From assembly GCA_025997655.1 (NCBI GenBank), contig BNUW01000118.1:1-7886 (forward strand): DNA of 7,886 nt. Direction: 5' to 3'. This document shows positions 1 to 7,676 of the stretch, in pieces (within the stretch, counting starts at the first letter, position 1; every line of letters starts with the position of its first letter). Both the position numbers and the translations under genes were made by a program. A model generated the notes under the pieces. It had not been told where the DNA came from, ran no database searches, and saw nothing but the letters and a program-made list of their open reading frames with translations. The DNA is from Spirochaetia bacterium (GTDB lineage Bacteria; Spirochaetota; Spirochaetia; Treponematales; Breznakiellaceae).

Positions 1-73
1 CTTCGTTCAGCAATGATGCGGGTAATACGGTTCTTAAATTCTGCCTTTGAAAATTGCTGTACATGGCTGGTGA
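1..73 (+). other. Frame-broken upstream part of the activase gene
   Basis: The frame of the following gene holds several stops here, including TGA directly before the ATG at 74. The other two frames carry pieces that look like the missing helix of the activase domain. Frame 1 (from base 1) reads ...RFLNSAFEN, and frame 3 reads KLLYMAGE at about 49-72. Adding one base in the A-run near 49-52 would give SAFEKLLYMAGE, and a second added base near 72-74 would enter the frame of the 881-aa protein. This suggests two single-base deletions, either real decay or low-quality sequence at a contig edge. The family assignment of these short pieces is inference. Confidence 0.4.
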
Positions 74-2719
74 ATGGCGCCCGGTCAGAAAACTGTCCTT
101 CCATTGCTTCAAACCGGTGTATGGCGTAATCAAATCAAAGCGGCCTGGGACATGCACGGATATATACCACATGAAGAAAGCCTGGAAAAATCAATTATCG
201 TACCGGCGCTTCCCCATTTTTTTGCGGCAATAGGCGCGGTACTTTTTACCCGGAAAGACATGCTGCAGCATGATGCGCATAGTATTGATCCTGCGTGCCT
301 TGATGAATATATCGCAGGCGAATTAAATTACAATTCCACAAAAGACAATGAGCAAATTCTACTACCCCCTCTTATTTCATCACCCGAAGAGCTGCTGGCA
401 TTCCGAACCATGTATGAGCCGCCTCCATTTATCGAAAGCACTTTTCAAAGCGGCAGTATCCTGAAGGCATTTTTAGGAATTGACGGCGGATCAACCAGCA
501 CAAAAATTGTACTGGTGGATGCCCATGGTACTCTTTTATATCGAGACTATATTTTATCACAGGGTAATCCGCTTGAAGATGTACAGCATCTCTTTAAAAA
601 ACTAAAAGCCTGGCGGGAGGAAAAAAATATTGTTATTAAAATTATAGGAACCGGTGCAACCGGTTATGCGCAGGATATAATAAAAACAGCCCTGAGCCTT
701 GATAGTGTTGTGGTAGAAACAGTCGCGCACATGAAAAGCGCCACCGCCCTTTATGGCGATATTGATGTGATTTGCGATATTGGCGGGCAGGATATTAAGG
801 TTCTTTTTATGATAAATAGACGGGTGGTCGATTTTAAATTGAACACCCAATGTTCCGCCGGTAACGGCTATTTTTTGCAGTCCATGGCGAATCAGTTTAA
901 CATTCCGATTGAAGAATATGCCGATTGCGCATTCCGTGCGGCCCGGGCGCCAAAATTTAATTACGGCTGTGCCGTTTTTATGGAACAGGACAGGATAAAT
1001 TTTCAGCAGGCTGGCTGGACAAAAGAAGAAATGATGTGCGGCCTGGCCCAGGTGCTACCCCTTAATATTTGGAACTATGTGGTACAGGAAAATAACCTGG
1101 CCCGTCTTGGTAAACGTTTTGTACTGCAAGGGGGGACGCAAAAAAACCTGGCTGCGGTAAAAGCGCAGGTTGATTTTATAAAAAGAAAAGTACCCGGCGC
1201 CGAAGTATTTGTTCATAAATACGCCGATATTAGCGGCGCTATCGGAGCAGCCCTGGAAGTGTTACAACATTCAAATACTACTGTTTTCCCATCATCATTT
1301 ATCGGCATAGATGCTGCAGCTCAGTTACAGTTTGCCTCAAAAAATGACGATACGACACGATGTACCGGCTGCACAAATAAGTGCCGCCGTACTTTTGTCG
1401 ATATCGAAACATCAGATGCGGCAAATAGTGAAATAAAACGTAAAGTCCGTTTTATTTCAGGTTACCTCTGCGAAAAAGGCGCCCTAGATGACAAGGCACA
1501 GGCGCAGAACGAAACAAAACGGCTGAACTCAATCCGCGCTACAAACCCCGACATCAGTTTGGAAGCTGCAAACCTTGCATTTTCAAATTTTGATTTTGAT
1601 CCCCTGCCAAAAAACAAAGGCGCTGCGTCAAAAAAGCGCGCTTCCCTCACCGTTGGGATTCCAAGGCTTTTAAATATGTTTTACTACGGGCCGTTTTGGA
1701 GCACCTATTTTAGAAGCCTGGGTGTTACCGTTGTTACTTCAGATTTTACCAATGAACAATTGTGGAGTGAAGGTAATAAATGGGGTTCAATTGACCCGTG
1801 CTTTCCTGCAAAAGTGGCCCCCGCACATATTTGGCAGCTTCTAAACTATAAAGATGCGGACGGAAAGGGTTTAGACGCGATTTGTTTTCCCGTAATAACC
1901 TATCTTGGAACTGATGTGCAGGGTGTCCTTGCAAATACGGCTTGTGTTATTCAGATGGGAACGCCGGAGGTAGTAAAAGCTGTTTTTACACGGGATAGAA
2001 ATATGTTTGCAGAGAAAAATATTGCATACTGGGAACCCGTTGTAAACCTGGAGCGGCACAATGAGGGACAGACGCGGATCTTTGAATATTTTAAAGAAAT
2101 ACTCGGCATTACAAAAAAAGAAAATACCTGGGCGTTTACGCAGGGAATGTGCGCAATGGAAACCTTTTTACAGGTGCAGCGCGATCAATTTGCAGTAACG
2201 ATGAACCGCCTTATCGATGAAGATAAAATTGGACTTTTGCTTCTGGGACGCTGCTACCATAAGGACCCGGGGATTAATCACAGTATTCCGCAGGAATTTT
2301 CAAAACGCGGATACCCTGTATTTACCATTGAATCCTTACCGGTTGACGATTCGTTTTTAGGGCCGCTTTTTTCTCCCAAAGGTGAAAACGAAAAACAGCT
2401 TGCTATTTCCGATGTATGGACCCGCAGCCTTAATAGCAGTACTAATCTAACATTGTGGGCCGCTAAAATTGCAGCCCGCCATCCAAATCTTGGGGTAATT
2501 GATTTTTCAAGTTTTAAATGCGGTCATGATGCTATAATCTATAGCTACATAGACAATATTTTAGACGCATCGGGTACTCCCCATTTTATGTTTGGAGACA
2601 TCGATCAAAACCGCCCGGGATCTACTTTTAAAATACGCATCGATACGATTGATTATTTTTTACAGGAATACCAATCAATGCTTGCACGGAGGAATAATGA
2701 CAACGGTAAAAGCGCCTAA
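74..2719 (+). CDS. CoA-substrate-specific enzyme activase, BadF/BadG/BcrA/BcrD family, with DUF2229-type C-terminal region (5'-incomplete)
   Basis: ATP-driven electron activator of the HgdC/BadF type, fused to a long C-terminal region. Residues ~1-60 look like the tail of a first activase domain (VLPLLQTGVWRNQ, PHFFAAIGAVLF). Residues ~132-397 are a complete ASKHA activase domain: DGGSTSTK phosphate loop at 137-144, DIGGQD at 235-240, and the two cluster cysteines C260 (QCSAGNG) and C299 (YGCAVF). Their 39-residue spacing matches that of HgdC, where a [4Fe-4S] cluster bridges a homodimer. A CxxCxxxC motif follows (C430, C433, C437), with C466, and then the DUF2229-like part from ~525 with DPCFP (C576), YHKDPGINH and FKCGHD (C816). 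The known role of the family is ATP hydrolysis to lower electron potential for a dehydratase or reductase; the substrate here is unknown. Family members usually carry a whole first activase domain and exceed 1,200 aa, so the ATG at 74, which lacks a good RBS, is probably not the true start. Confidence 0.88.
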   Translation: MAPGQKTVLPLLQTGVWRNQIKAAWDMHGYIPHEESLEKSIIVPALPHFFAAIGAVLFTRKDMLQHDAHSIDPACLDEYIAGELNYNSTKDNEQILLPPLISSPEELLAFRTMYEPPPFIESTFQSGSILKAFLGIDGGSTSTKIVLVDAHGTLLYRDYILSQGNPLEDVQHLFKKLKAWREEKNIVIKIIGTGATGYAQDIIKTALSLDSVVVETVAHMKSATALYGDIDVICDIGGQDIKVLFMINRRVVDFKLNTQCSAGNGYFLQSMANQFNIPIEEYADCAFRAARAPKFNYGCAVFMEQDRINFQQAGWTKEEMMCGLAQVLPLNIWNYVVQENNLARLGKRFVLQGGTQKNLAAVKAQVDFIKRKVPGAEVFVHKYADISGAIGAALEVLQHSNTTVFPSSFIGIDAAAQLQFASKNDDTTRCTGCTNKCRRTFVDIETSDAANSEIKRKVRFISGYLCEKGALDDKAQAQNETKRLNSIRATNPDISLEAANLAFSNFDFDPLPKNKGAASKKRASLTVGIPRLLNMFYYGPFWSTYFRSLGVTVVTSDFTNEQLWSEGNKWGSIDPCFPAKVAPAHIWQLLNYKDADGKGLDAICFPVITYLGTDVQGVLANTACVIQMGTPEVVKAVFTRDRNMFAEKNIAYWEPVVNLERHNEGQTRIFEYFKEILGITKKENTWAFTQGMCAMETFLQVQRDQFAVTMNRLIDEDKIGLLLLGRCYHKDPGINHSIPQEFSKRGYPVFTIESLPVDDSFLGPLFSPKGENEKQLAISDVWTRSLNSSTNLTLWAAKIAARHPNLGVIDFSSFKCGHDAIIYSYIDNILDASGTPHFMFGDIDQNRPGSTFKIRIDTIDYFLQEYQSMLARRNNDNGKSA
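2688..2693 (+). promoter_or_regulatory. Ribosome binding site of the HgdB-like gene
   Basis: GGAGGA lies 3 nt before the ATG at 2697, inside the end of the upstream gene. It decides between this ATG and an in-frame ATG at 2592, which would add 35 residues unlike the family and overlap the upstream gene by 128 nt. The 23-nt overlap left by the 2697 start suggests translational coupling. Confidence 0.7.
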
Positions 2720-4064
2720 ATACATCAGGGAAAATCAGTGGGCAGGACATCCAAATCCTCTTTGGCATCGCAGGGATAAGAAAAAAGTTACGGTTCTTTA
2801 CAATATGTTTGAACAGCGGAAGTCGCTTTTTATGCGCGCCTATTTTGAACGAAACGGATATAACTATAGAGATTTAGGAAGGCATAAAGCTGAAGATGTG
2901 TATTACGGCCGTGAATGGGGTACACGCATGATGTGTAACCCGGCTTATTTTACCTCCGGTACTTTTATACATGCACTATTCGAAATTGAAAAGAAAGAGG
3001 GGCTTACAAAAGAACAAATCGTAGATCGGTTTGTTTTTGTTGGAGGCGGCGGCGATTGCGGTCCCTGCCGGTTCGGCATATATCCGCAGGAATACATGCA
3101 TATTGCAAATGATGCGGGTTTTATGGGTTTCCGGGTACTTATTGTAAATCCGGATATTGTTAAAATTCCGCCGGATCCAAAAAACTCCGCATTTACCTGT
3201 TCCATACCCTTTCTCCTTCAATTTACCATTGCTATTGTTCTTGCCGACCTTATACACATTGGCGAATGTGCTGTTTTACCCTATGCAAAAGACAGGGAAG
3301 CGGCCATCAATACATTAAAGGAATGTGAAGATTTACTTTTCAAAGCATTTCGAAACCCTTTTTTTATGGTTACATTACCTATCGCACTGTATAAGGCTGG
3401 AAAAAAATTGGCGGCTATTCCCCGAGATAAAAAAAAGCTGCCCCTCATTTTTGTAACCGGTGAAGTTTTTTCTAATTATGCAAATGGGGATGCAAACTAT
3501 AATTTACGCCGTTTTATTATCGATGAAGGCTGCGAAGTGCTACCCTGTTTATTTTCACACCGATCTCTGTATGAATGCTGGAGAAAAAAAGTTCTCCACC
3601 GCCCCAGTATTAAATTTTCAAAATCTATAAAAGAAAAACTGTATTGGATGAACTTTGCAAATATGGAAACCCTTGCAATCGGTACGATTTTATTTGTATT
3701 CCATTTTTTTAATATGTTTTTTAATCAAAAGCAATTTGGCGGAAAGGGTACCATGCACAACCTGAATAAACTCTCCGCATTGGCCGAACCCTATTATGAC
3801 AAACGAATCCTGGGGGGAGAGGGTAATATGGAAATTGCGGAGGCCCTTTATTATCACGATAAAGTGGACGGTTTTATAACGGTAAAACCCTTTGGCTGTA
3901 TGCCCTCAAGCGGTGTTTCAGACGGCGTGCAGAGCAAAATTATTTCAATGTACCCTGACTTCAATTTCCTGTCAATTGAAACTTCAGGGGACAATGAAGT
4001 AAATATTTTATCCCGCGTTAGTATGATGCTTTTTAAAGCAAAGCAAAAAACACACCCTGAATAA
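2697..4064 (+). CDS. 2-hydroxyacyl-CoA dehydratase-like protein (HgdB/HGD-D family), activase partner
   Basis: A 455-aa protein of the family that binds low-potential Fe-S clusters and is reduced by the upstream type of activase. Visible family marks are a first cysteine in MMCNPAYF (C80), the pair in GGGGDCGPCRFGIYPQEY (C121, C124), and C401 in KPFGCMPSSGVSDG, close to the end. The C-terminal SIETSGDNEVN segment is also typical of the group that travels with DUF2229 activases. No signal peptide is present, so a cytoplasmic location is expected. It overlaps the activase gene by 23 nt, so the two are very probably made together and form one complex. Known relatives carry out radical syn-dehydration of 2-hydroxyacyl-CoA or, as double-cubane cluster proteins, ATP-dependent reductions. 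The substrate cannot be read from the sequence. There is no separate HgdA-like subunit in the window. Confidence 0.82.
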   Translation: MTTVKAPKYIRENQWAGHPNPLWHRRDKKKVTVLYNMFEQRKSLFMRAYFERNGYNYRDLGRHKAEDVYYGREWGTRMMCNPAYFTSGTFIHALFEIEKKEGLTKEQIVDRFVFVGGGGDCGPCRFGIYPQEYMHIANDAGFMGFRVLIVNPDIVKIPPDPKNSAFTCSIPFLLQFTIAIVLADLIHIGECAVLPYAKDREAAINTLKECEDLLFKAFRNPFFMVTLPIALYKAGKKLAAIPRDKKKLPLIFVTGEVFSNYANGDANYNLRRFIIDEGCEVLPCLFSHRSLYECWRKKVLHRPSIKFSKSIKEKLYWMNFANMETLAIGTILFVFHFFNMFFNQKQFGGKGTMHNLNKLSALAEPYYDKRILGGEGNMEIAEALYYHDKVDGFITVKPFGCMPSSGVSDGVQSKIISMYPDFNFLSIETSGDNEVNILSRVSMMLFKAKQKTHPE

Positions 4065-5900
4065 TTACTCCGGAAATATACGAATCCCAAGCGACAGAAT
4101 GAACCCGGTCGATTTTGGATAAACACTGGTGTCAACAATCGAATAGGAGGATGCGCTTCCAGAATTTGCTTTTCCGGCAATATCGGTAAAGTAGGAAATT
4201 ACCACCCCAGCTTCTCCAAATACCTGAAACGGTACGTATTTCATCGGGAATGTATGATCGGCGCCTACCTTGATAATATGCAGCCATTGATACGCGCCGT
4301 CCTGTAAAAAGAATTTTTTGAGCTGCGGTTTTTCGCTCCGTCCATTGGGGTCAAGCTCCGATAAAAGGGAACTGCCGTCAACCGCATGGGGGCCAAAATC
4401 GGTGCCGTGCCGTATCATCTGGTATTGCGCATTAACCCTTGTGTTAATTTCCGGCATGGCTTCAAAACGAAGCTTTACTTCATCCGAGTTTGGCGGCAAA
4501 TAGTGACCCAAGCTCTTGCCGTTATTGGTGTATGATGTTTCCATATGGTTTTCACCATACCAGGGGACAATTTCTTTTGTGTGCGTATAGGTATAGGGCT
4601 CAATTTTAGTATAACTTAATGACAAGGACCCAAAGGGAAGAACGGGAAGGGCTACGGTTGTTCCCGCCTGATACGCAAACATGGCCCTGTCCAATTGAAA
4701 AATTCCGGATTCAGGATTGATTTCATCCAAAAAGAAAGACACCCAGAGACCGGCTATACCGGGATATTGTCCTTTTAGGTTTAAAAAGAGGGCCAGGTTA
4801 TCAAAATCGCCGATATTATTCTGATAGAAATACTTATCGGCCAGTGGGAAAAGATACCCCAATTCAAAACGTTTCGGCCAGACTACGGTACTCCCAAAAT
4901 CGGCATGAAAATAATTTTTAGCATTAAGCTCAACCATTCCTACAGAAAAAGCGTTTTGACTTGACTTGGCGGAGTCCTTAATACTCTCGGCGTCATAATA
5001 TTCAAGTACCCCGGTTAATGTTGAAAGACTAAGCCATTTGAAAGGCTTCGCGGTTGCTTCCAGGGCCAGGAAGGGCTGGGCGGACTGGTTTAAAATAAGG
5101 CTGCTTCCCTTTGCCATGGCGCCCCATTCCCGATCCAAACGTCCAAACCGGTAGGTAATATGATCGTTAAGAAATGCCCCGCCCATTTCGGGCAGCATGT
5201 TATAGCCGATAGAAATGCCATCCCCGGGCCATCCATGCATACTGCTGTTACTCACATCTTTAATATCCCAGACAAAGCCGTCCCACCGCTTTTTATACGT
5301 ATAAGGAAAATACGCCGTCGGTTCACTGTATGTCGTAATTGACGCACTTTCACGGGCAGGATCTTCCGGGTCATAAGTAAATCCATCATGATAGGTATTA
5401 TACGTCCCAAGCACTTTGCGGGGGGAACGCACCATCATTCCGGTAGTCAAAAACTTGTAGGAAAACAGGGATCCTAAATCACCTTTTATGTAAGCGGAGA
5501 TCCAGATATCGGTTCCCCAGGCAAGATCGGCGTCTTCGAAATAATAGCCGCCGGAAAAGGTGGTTCCGGCCATTGCCCCAAGCTCCGCCGATGCATGAAT
5601 CCTGCTGTTTTCATTATTTTCAAAACGGTAAGCCCCCTTTCCCCAATCCATTCCCTTTTTTGCATCCCCGTGAGTTTTCAGAAACTGCAGAAGAATAGCG
5701 GTTTCCCCCGCGCCTAAACCGCCAAAACGCCTCCCCCCGGCATTGAGTATTTCATTTACCACTGAAACTACCGTTGCCCGGGAATAGGGTTTTGCCGTGG
5801 GCAAGGGAGAACAAAGCCCCCGCAATTCCGCCATTTCCAGGATATGATACACCGGATCCCCCAGGGGCACCGATACATGGGTCTGCGCCTGAACAGACAC
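4065..5900 (-). CDS. Wzi-like outer-membrane beta-barrel protein, left copy without a normal start
   Basis: From GTG 5900 the product is 611 aa. It has alternating aromatic/polar strands throughout (for example SLSLSYTKIEPYTYTHTK) and many Gly/Tyr/Trp turns, as in outer-membrane barrels. The N-terminal GDPVYHILEMAELRGL (14-29) followed by PYSR (38-41) resembles the start of capsule-assembly Wzi-type proteins; the exact family is inference. The frame stays open upstream to a TAG at 5967-5969 and encodes a signal-peptide core, VLIFLSFVSVQAQ, preceded by an Arg-rich stretch. It contains no ATG, GTG or TTG before 5900. GTG 5900 falls inside the hydrophobic core, so a protein started there would lack a working signal peptide. 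The right copy at 7744 shows the normal start, 17 residues longer. As drawn, this copy is headless: a pseudogene, a switched-off phase, or a chimera. Its stop abuts the convergent dehydratase gene. Confidence 0.65.
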   Translation of the reverse strand: MSVQAQTHVSVPLGDPVYHILEMAELRGLCSPLPTAKPYSRATVVSVVNEILNAGGRRFGGLGAGETAILLQFLKTHGDAKKGMDWGKGAYRFENNENSRIHASAELGAMAGTTFSGGYYFEDADLAWGTDIWISAYIKGDLGSLFSYKFLTTGMMVRSPRKVLGTYNTYHDGFTYDPEDPARESASITTYSEPTAYFPYTYKKRWDGFVWDIKDVSNSSMHGWPGDGISIGYNMLPEMGGAFLNDHITYRFGRLDREWGAMAKGSSLILNQSAQPFLALEATAKPFKWLSLSTLTGVLEYYDAESIKDSAKSSQNAFSVGMVELNAKNYFHADFGSTVVWPKRFELGYLFPLADKYFYQNNIGDFDNLALFLNLKGQYPGIAGLWVSFFLDEINPESGIFQLDRAMFAYQAGTTVALPVLPFGSLSLSYTKIEPYTYTHTKEIVPWYGENHMETSYTNNGKSLGHYLPPNSDEVKLRFEAMPEINTRVNAQYQMIRHGTDFGPHAVDGSSLLSELDPNGRSEKPQLKKFFLQDGAYQWLHIIKVGADHTFPMKYVPFQVFGEAGVVISYFTDIAGKANSGSASSYSIVDTSVYPKSTGFILSLGIRIFPE

Positions 5901-5931
5901 AAAAGAAAGAAAAATTAATACCCTAAAAAGC
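5809..5931 (-). repeat. Left arm of 123-bp inverted repeat
   Basis: The reverse complement of 5809-5931 equals 7764-7886 with a single mismatch (5923 against 7772), and 114 bp (5809-5922 against 7773-7886) are identical. It covers the signal-peptide core and the first ~30 mature codons of the barrel gene. Outward of 5931 the two copies diverge at once. The other end is not reached, because the right copy runs off the window. Confidence 0.95.
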
Positions 5932-5986
5932 CGGCGCCGCCTGAAACCAAAGTCCGGGTATTGAGACTATACCGGTTATTCTCCAT
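5915..5986 (-). pseudogene. 5' fragment of NAD-dependent sugar epimerase/dehydratase gene
   Basis: An open frame of 23 codons begins with ATG at 5986, 1 nt after the sugar-transferase stop, with a strong RBS. It reads MENNRYSLNTR followed by TLVSGGAGFLGY and then TAA. TLVSGGAGFLG is the first beta strand and GxxGxxG loop of extended short-chain dehydrogenases such as UDP-glucose epimerases and UDP-glucuronate decarboxylases, where S/C-H-L normally follows. The likeness stops exactly where the barrel-gene repeat begins (codon GGG at 5923-5921), and the reading frame closes three bases later. The rest of an expected ~300-aa enzyme is absent. In an intact locus it would supply a nucleotide sugar for the polysaccharide started by the transferase. 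The family call rests on about 12 residues plus context. Confidence 0.65.
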
Positions 5987-5987
5987 A

Positions 5988-7427
5988 CTAATACGCTCCT
6001 TTGCCTCTAATCACCACCCCGACGGTTTTATACAGAATCCATAGATCCAGCCATACGGACCAGCTTTGCAGATAATAGGTGTCGAAGGCCACCCGCTCGG
6101 CATAATCGGTTTCCGAACGTCCGGAAACCTGCCAAAGCCCGGTAAGCCCCGGTTTGACCGAAAAAATACGGTCATAATCTTCGCCATATTTTTCAACCTC
6201 CGCATCCACCACCGGACGGGGGCCCACCAGGCTCATTTCACCCTTAAGGATATTAATCAACTGGGGGAATTCGTCAAAACTGGCCCGCCGCAAAAACCGG
6301 CCGATGGGAGTAACCCGGGGATCGTTCTTCAGTTTATGGTTTGCCTCCCATTCTTCCCGTATTTTGGGATCGGCCTCCAGCATGAGCTCAAGCTGCTCGG
6401 TGGCATCCACCACCATGGACCTGAATTTATAGGCCTTAAAATGTTTGCCCTTAAGCCCAAGCCGGGTATGCCCATAGAGCACCGGCCCGGGGGAGGAAAT
6501 CTTTACCAGAAGGGCAAAAAGCAGCAGCCAGGGCAGGATGATAATTCCCCCGACAATCACCATGGAGAGGTCGATGAACCGTTTAATCCCCAGGTTCCAG
6601 AACATTTTCAGCTTCTGGCTGGTTGCCAGCCCCAGGATTCCCTCAAAGTCCCGCACGGACATCCAGATATTGGTTATGCCGAAAAAATCGGGGATGAGCA
6701 CGTTATACCGGAAGGCTGAAACTGAGTAATTCAGGATATGGGCCAGCGCTTTTTGCTCCAGCTTCGGCATGGCCACAATTGCCATTTTTATATTGTACCG
6801 CCGTACCAGTTCCGGCCCGATACCGGTATCGTGAATGATGGGAACCCCCTGGTATTCATCACCCTTTGCGGGATCGTCATCCAGGATGAGAACCGGCACA
6901 TAGCCAATCCGGCTCTTCAGACAGCGGTCTACCACCATCCGGCCCGTAGTGCCGCCCCCGAATATAACCGCCGGAATACCCCCCTGTTTGGTCATCTGTA
7001 AGATCGTCCGCATACAGGAACGGCAGATCAAAAGGATGATAGTTGAAAAGAGAAAGCTGATGATAAAGGCCGCGGAAATGGGATCAAATTCCGTATCCTC
7101 GATATACCGGGAAAAGATGATACCCCCATGGGCCATAAGGGAGCTGATACAGAAATGCCGCAATTCCTCCGCAGGGGCCAGGGAGACCCCGGGGTACTGG
7201 CGGGCTACCCAAAATACCACAATAAACACGGGCAGATACGGCCAATAGGTAACAAAGGATTTAAAGTTTATGGCGTCGATATCGTAGAGATTGACCAGAA
7301 AGAAACCGATGCCGAATGAAAGCATAACCCCGAAAAGATCCGCTGCAACCATGGCGGTGGTGGTGAGGGCAGAACTGGTCCGGCGGTACCTGGTGCGGTA
7401 CCAGATATCGAATTCGTTTAAAGTCAC
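5988..7427 (-). CDS. Polyprenyl-phosphate sugar-1-phosphate transferase (WbaP-type, exopolysaccharide initiation)
   Basis: An integral membrane enzyme that moves a sugar-1-phosphate from a UDP-sugar to undecaprenyl phosphate, the first step of surface polysaccharide assembly. Numbered from the open frame's first possible start (GTG 7544, 518 aa), membrane segments lie at about 61-85, 98-115, 130-145 and 157-176. A Rossmann-like domain follows with GGGTTGRM at 196-203. A membrane helix at ~325-348 precedes the catalytic domain, which has KFRSM (373-377), the FDEFPQL catalytic Asp-Glu pair (423-429), SLVGPRP (438-444) and PGLTGLWQVSGRS (465-477). All key residues are present. I prefer GTG 7427 (Val40), which gives 479 aa, close to WbaP (476 aa); residues 1-21 of the longer version come from the inserted repeat element. 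Neither start has a clear RBS. WbaP specificity (galactose or other) cannot be read. Confidence 0.88.
   Translation of the reverse strand: MTLNEFDIWYRTRYRRTSSALTTTAMVAADLFGVMLSFGIGFFLVNLYDIDAINFKSFVTYWPYLPVFIVVFWVARQYPGVSLAPAEELRHFCISSLMAHGGIIFSRYIEDTEFDPISAAFIISFLFSTIILLICRSCMRTILQMTKQGGIPAVIFGGGTTGRMVVDRCLKSRIGYVPVLILDDDPAKGDEYQGVPIIHDTGIGPELVRRYNIKMAIVAMPKLEQKALAHILNYSVSAFRYNVLIPDFFGITNIWMSVRDFEGILGLATSQKLKMFWNLGIKRFIDLSMVIVGGIIILPWLLLFALLVKISSPGPVLYGHTRLGLKGKHFKAYKFRSMVVDATEQLELMLEADPKIREEWEANHKLKNDPRVTPIGRFLRRASFDEFPQLINILKGEMSLVGPRPVVDAEVEKYGEDYDRIFSVKPGLTGLWQVSGRSETDYAERVAFDTYYLQSWSVWLDLWILYKTVGVVIRGKGAY
5996..6002 (-). promoter_or_regulatory. Ribosome binding site of the truncated epimerase gene
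   Basis: On the minus strand AAAGGAG lies inside the last codons of the sugar transferase, 9 nt before the ATG at 5986. It shows that a real gene once started here and was coupled to the transferase. Confidence 0.7.
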
Positions 7428-7471
7428 CCCTGTATCATGCAGGATAATGGAAAATTTTGCAAGGTTTCTTT

Positions 7472-7481
7472 CCCCCTTCCA
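7472..7481 (+). repeat. Direct repeat (putative target-site duplication), left
   Basis: CCCCCTTCCA, identical to 7677-7686, adjoins the left terminal inverted repeat of the palindromic element. On the transferase strand it is part of a purine-rich run, TGGAAGGGGGAAAG. Confidence 0.65.
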
Positions 7482-7676
7482 TAGGGCCAGCGCATACTTG
7501 CAGGCTGAACTTCGGGTTTTCCATGAAACAAGAATTTTATCCACGGATTACACGGATACACACGGATAGGAAATACAATTCCTTATCTTAGCCGTGTTCA
7601 TCCGTGTAATCCGTGGACTCTTTTCATTTTTTATCTATACGATGGATATTACTTGGCAAGTATGCGCTGGCCCTGC
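7482..7676. mobile_element. 195-bp MITE-like palindromic element with terminal inverted repeats
   Basis: Terminal inverted repeats of 19 bp, AGGGCCAGCGCATACTTGC, lie at 7483-7501 and, inverted, at 7656-7674. Just outside is a direct repeat of CCCCCTTCCA (7472-7481 and 7677-7686), as expected for a target-site duplication. The element holds no gene. Its inner 18-bp inverted repeat shares the same centre of symmetry (7578.5), so the whole unit is one imperfect palindrome. It sits between the sugar-transferase gene and that gene's likely promoter, and extends the transferase open frame at its 5' end. The exact end base is uncertain by 1-2 nt. A family name cannot be given. Confidence 0.7.
7540..7617. 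repeat. Inner inverted repeat of the palindromic element
   Basis: TCCACGGATTACACGGAT at 7540-7557 pairs perfectly with 7600-7617. Pairing extends with two mismatches to 26-nt arms (7540-7565 and 7592-7617), leaving a 26-nt loop. The arms are built from repeated CCGTG/CACGG words. Confidence 0.85.

Noticed and set aside
2592..2696. Earlier start (ATG 2592) for the HgdB-like gene
   Set aside because: It would overlap the upstream gene by 128 nt, add unconserved residues, and ignore the GGAGGA just before ATG 2697.
5900..5969. A non-standard start codon (such as ATT) that would make the left barrel gene functional
   Set aside because: The only candidate lies inside the hydrophobic core, and the upstream bases are better explained as out-of-frame epimerase sequence.
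6066..6719. Long open frame (217 codons) on the plus strand
   Set aside because: It lies antisense to the conserved catalytic domain of the sugar transferase. Its Pro/Gly/His-rich product resembles nothing known and it has no RBS.
7541..7620. CCGTG/CACGG repeats as a CRISPR or iteron array
   Set aside because: There are only two or three degenerate words per arm, arranged as an inverted repeat with no regular spacers.
7540..7640. Hairpin followed by T-rich sequence (CTCTTTTCATTTTTT) as a terminator on the plus strand
   Set aside because: The loop is at least 26 nt, the T-run is broken, and no plus-strand gene lies upstream. The palindromic element explains the stem.
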